This document shows positions 4,327-5,778 of a DNA stretch of 5,778 nucleotides, piece by piece. How positions within the stretch are numbered: the stretch's first letter is position 1; each line of letters opens with the position of its first letter. A program made the translations under genes and the position numbers. The DNA is from an uncultured Collinsella sp. (GTDB lineage: Bacteria; Actinomycetota; Coriobacteriia; Coriobacteriales; Coriobacteriaceae), in NCBI GenBank assembly GCA_900543945.1, contig UQTN01000118.1, forward strand, positions 1 to 5,778. Direction: 5' to 3'. The notes under the pieces were generated by a model, which saw only the letters and a list, made by a program, of their open reading frames with translations, did not search any database and was not told the DNA's origin.

Positions 4327-5682
4327 ATGCTTCTGGTCGCTAACGGTTCCGTTTTTACCCGCAACGCTCAGACCCCGTTTATTCCAAACGGTGCGGTCGC
4401 CATTGACGGAGATACGATCGTCGAAGTGGGCCCCGAGTGCGAGCTCAAGGTCAAGTACCCGGATGCCGAGTACGTCGACGCCCAGGGCAACCTCATCATG
4501 CCCGGACTCATCAACTGCCACACCCACATCTACTCGGGTCTGGCCCGCGGCCTTGCCATTAAGGGCTGCAACCCCACCAACTTCCTGGAAAATCTTGAGC
4601 AGCAGTGGTGGAAGATCGATGACAACCTGACGCTCGACGGCACCAAGGCCAGCGCCTATGCCACGATTCTTGACTCCATCCGCGATGGCGTCACCACGAT
4701 CTTCGATCACCATGCGAGCTTCTGCGAAATCCCGGGAAGCCTCTTTACCATTAAGGATGCAGCTCAGGAGCTGGGCATGCGTTCGTGCCTGTGCTACGAG
4801 GTCTCCGATCGCCGCGGCCAGGAAAAATGCGACCAGGCCATTGCCGAGAACGCCGAGTTTGCCCAGTGGGCCGCCAAGGAGCGTCGCGATAACGACAACC
4901 ACATGATCGCCGCCATGTTTGGCGGTCACGCCACCTTTACGCTGTCGGACGAGACCATGGATAAGATGGCCGAGGCCAACAACGGCCTGACCGGCTTCCA
5001 CATCCATGTGTGCGAGGGCATGAATGACGTGTGGGATTCCCGCCTCAACCGCGGTGGCATCAGCCCCGTCGAGCGCCTGCTGCAGCACAATCTGCTGGGT
5101 CCCGACACCATGCTCGGCCACTGCATCCACGTGACGCCTGCCGAGATGGATATCGTCAAGGAGTCCGGTACCTGGCTCGTCAACAACCCCGAATCCAATA
5201 TGGGCAACGCCGTGGGCTGCGCCCCCGTGCTCGAGTTCTTCCGCCGCGGTATCCCCGTGTGCATGGGCACCGACGCCTACACCCACGATATGCTCGAGAG
5301 CCTTAAGGTCTTCCTGATCATTCAGCGCCACAACGCCGCCATGCCCAACGTGGGCTGGTGCGAGGCCATGACCATGCTGTTCGAGAACAACGCCAAGATG
5401 GCGAGCAAGTACTTCGATCGCAAGCTCGGCGTGCTCGAGGCCGGCGCTGCCGCCGATGTCATCGTCATGGACTACAAACCCTTTACGCCGCTGAGCGAGG
5501 AGAATATCGACGGCCACATGCTCTTTGGCATGATGGGCAAAAACTGCCGCACCACCATCATCAACGGCCGCGTCCTGTACAAGGATCGTGAGTTCGTTGG
5601 GATTGATGAGGACAAGATCAACGCGTGGACCATGGCCGAGTCTAAGAAGCTCTGGAGCACGCTCAACGATCGCGTGTACTAA
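4327..5682 (+). CDS. ssnA: SsnA-type amidohydrolase (ATZ/TRZ-like metal-dependent hydrolase)
   Basis: This encodes 451 residues; E. coli SsnA has about 442. A small beta domain (1-55) leads into the amidohydrolase barrel: H65-T-H67 with IYSG, FDHHAS (126-131), H225-I-H227-V-C-E230, GH265CIHVT, NNPESNMGNAVG (286-297) and M-G-T-D316. These give the usual mononuclear metal ligands (H65, H67, H227, H265, D316) and catalytic E230. The tail G-H-M-L-F-G-M, then ING and LYKDREF, closely resembles the SsnA C-terminus rather than guanine deaminase or TrzN. In E. coli and clostridia ssnA lies with ygfK, xdhD and other genes of selenium-linked purine degradation; it is thought to hydrolyse a purine-ring intermediate, but I cannot name the substrate from sequence. 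It follows an NCS2 permease by 195 nt on the same strand, consistent with uptake then ring hydrolysis in the cytoplasm. It has 12 cysteines, which is many. Family confident, substrate unknown. Confidence 0.9.
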   Translation: MLLVANGSVFTRNAQTPFIPNGAVAIDGDTIVEVGPECELKVKYPDAEYVDAQGNLIMPGLINCHTHIYSGLARGLAIKGCNPTNFLENLEQQWWKIDDNLTLDGTKASAYATILDSIRDGVTTIFDHHASFCEIPGSLFTIKDAAQELGMRSCLCYEVSDRRGQEKCDQAIAENAEFAQWAAKERRDNDNHMIAAMFGGHATFTLSDETMDKMAEANNGLTGFHIHVCEGMNDVWDSRLNRGGISPVERLLQHNLLGPDTMLGHCIHVTPAEMDIVKESGTWLVNNPESNMGNAVGCAPVLEFFRRGIPVCMGTDAYTHDMLESLKVFLIIQRHNAAMPNVGWCEAMTMLFENNAKMASKYFDRKLGVLEAGAAADVIVMDYKPFTPLSEENIDGHMLFGMMGKNCRTTIINGRVLYKDREFVGIDEDKINAWTMAESKKLWSTLNDRVY

Positions 5683-5698
5683 TTCCAATTGGAGATTC

Positions 5699-5734
5699 GC
5701 GCGCGTCGGATGTTTCGCCGCATCCGACGCGCGC
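5699..5734 (+). terminator. Perfect 14-bp GC hairpin after ssnA, probable transcription or RNA end signal
   Basis: GCGCGCGTCGGATG (5699-5712) pairs fully with CATCCGACGCGCGC (5721-5734) around the 8-base loop TTTCGCCG. It begins 17 nt after the ssnA stop. No T run follows, so termination would need a U-less mechanism or rho, or the hairpin may stabilise the 3' end. The last 44 bases of the window hold only GC-rich sequence and the short palindrome TAGCGCTA (5769-5776); no gene start is visible there. Confidence 0.55.
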
Positions 5735-5778
5735 ATAGGCGGCCTCCGCGGGGTCGCCGGCGCTGTGCTAGCGCTACA

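Noticed and set aside
4180..5736. Very long open frame (518 codons) on the minus strand opposite ssnA
   Set aside because: It is a shadow of ssnA: GC-rich codon bias removes stops from this antisense frame. Its product is low-complexity (rich in G, A, V, D, H) with no family motif, and it runs through both flanking hairpin regions.
1..5778. Mobile elements, CRISPR arrays, tRNA or rRNA genes
   Set aside because: No transposase motifs, terminal inverted repeats, regularly spaced repeats or tRNA-like cloverleaf were seen.

Overview
The window holds one partial and four complete protein genes from a GC-rich bacterium. Codon choice (GCC, GGC, CGC, AAG, CTC/CTG), canonical sigma70-like promoters, strong AAGGAG-type ribosome sites and this gene content best fit the Coriobacteriia (Collinsella/Olsenella-like gut actinobacteria). 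The taxon is an inference, since no rRNA or marker gene is present.

Layout: (1) 1-929, minus strand, the N-terminal 309 residues of a U32-family protein (Fe-S peptidase-like or RNA hydroxylation type), running off the left edge. (2) 930-1227, a divergent intergenic region with a good promoter (TTGCAT-N17-TACTAT) reading right. (3) 1228-1605, ridA, the enamine/imine deaminase, ending at a strong bidirectional terminator (1636-1673). (4) 1728-2384, minus strand, a YheO/DauR-type PAS-HTH transcription regulator with a GTG start. (5) 2385-2736, a 352-nt AT-rich divergent control region with outward promoters and candidate operator repeats. (6) 2737-4131, an NCS2 (nucleobase-cation symporter 2) purine permease. 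(7) 4132-4326, an intercistronic segment packed with inverted repeats. (8) 4327-5682, ssnA, an amidohydrolase-superfamily protein that in other bacteria sits in purine/xanthine-dehydrogenase gene clusters. (9) A long GC hairpin at 5699-5734 and 44 further bases with no recognisable gene.

Taken together, the regulator, permease and SsnA look like one edge of an anaerobic purine (xanthine/urate-type) uptake and degradation locus: the regulator is transcribed away from the permease-ssnA pair and probably controls it. RidA fits as a neighbour because clusters containing SsnA often encode a diaminopropionate ammonia-lyase (YgeX), which releases 2-aminoacrylate, the classic RidA substrate; YgeX itself is not in this window.

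The points most worth a second look are: the permease has Gln at both positions where, by my alignment from memory, XanQ-type transporters carry essential Glu and Asp; the permease-ssnA spacer can form competing RNA structures including a three-way junction; and a related hairpin with the same TCGCC loop core begins exactly 17 nt after the stop codon of both operon genes.
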